Made by a program: the position numbers and the translations under genes. The notes beneath the pieces are model-generated. The model did no database searches. It saw only the letters and a program-made list of their open reading frames with translations, and was not told the origin of the DNA. Positions 14,112-14,157 of a stretch of 14,157 bases of DNA are shown piece by piece. How positions within the stretch are numbered: the first letter of the stretch is position 1; every line of letters begins with the position of its first letter. This DNA is from an uncultured Blautia sp. (lineage in GTDB: Bacteria; Bacillota; Clostridia; Lachnospirales; Lachnospiraceae), in assembly GCA_900551465.1 (NCBI GenBank), contig URWL01000011.1, positions 1-14,157 on the forward strand, read 5' to 3'.

Positions 14112-14157
14112 GCTCTCTCTTTCAATCAGCACAGGATCAAAAACCAGATGGCTTATA
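14106..14157 (-). CDS. C-terminal end of a probable LacI-family regulator (partial)
   Basis: The last 16 codons of a minus-strand gene enter from the right edge and read ISHLVFDPVLIERESS before TAA at 14108-14106. The pattern hydrophobic-x-P-x-L-I-x-R-E-S near the end is characteristic of LacI/GalR repressors, which commonly finish with a PELIVRES-like strand. With so little sequence the family call is tentative. The gene's stop overlaps the edge of the substrate-binding-protein remnant, so the two were joined by a rearrangement or the remnant was once the next gene of an operon. Confidence 0.5.
   Translation of the reverse strand, partial: ISHLVFDPVLIERESS

Overview
The window looks like core chromosome of a gut-type Lachnospiraceae bacterium (Clostridia, Bacillota). 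This is inferred from the tig-clpP-clpX-lon-engB gene order, moderate-to-low GC, strong AGGAGG-type ribosome binding sites and the style of the proteins. I cannot name a species. Almost everything is on the minus strand, so the genes read from right to left. No intergenic gap exceeds 300 bases. I see no rRNA, CRISPR array, insertion sequence, integrase or phage gene.

Region 1 (7440 down to 1) is a protein quality-control operon: trigger factor, ClpP, ClpX, Lon and the ribosome-assembly GTPase EngB, followed by the two ATPases of an energy-coupling-factor (ECF) vitamin transporter. The second ATPase runs off the window. A candidate extended -10 promoter and a leader of about 125 nt with two hairpins lie before tig. 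The only internal structure that could alter read-through is a hairpin between clpP and clpX.

Region 2 (7441 to 8662) is a divergent pair, a DJ-1/PfpI family protein (minus) and a CYTH-domain phosphohydrolase-like protein (plus). They share an intergenic region with two opposed promoter candidates and a near-perfect 20-bp palindrome.

Region 3 (10242 down to 8651) holds a PsiE-like membrane protein, proC (ATGA overlap) and an unrecognised, very basic 67-residue protein. The small gene's start region is framed by a perfect 11-bp inverted repeat, and its 3' end overlaps that of the CYTH gene. Region 4 is a single tRNA-Gly(CCC) gene with its own promoter and terminator. Region 5 is malQ with its own terminator.

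Region 6 (12215 to 14157) is the most accessory-looking part. It has an orphan NMT1/SsuA-type substrate-binding protein with no permease or ATPase beside it and no recognisable lipobox, a divergent GNAT acetyltransferase, a decayed fragment of a second substrate-binding protein of the same family, and the last 16 codons of what looks like a LacI-family regulator.

I found no convincing new multi-gene system. The best leads are regulatory or evolutionary: the small basic gene with its inverted repeat, the pseudogene remnant, the palindrome between the DJ-1 and CYTH genes, and several unusual leader structures. All identities are from reading motifs; no database search was possible.
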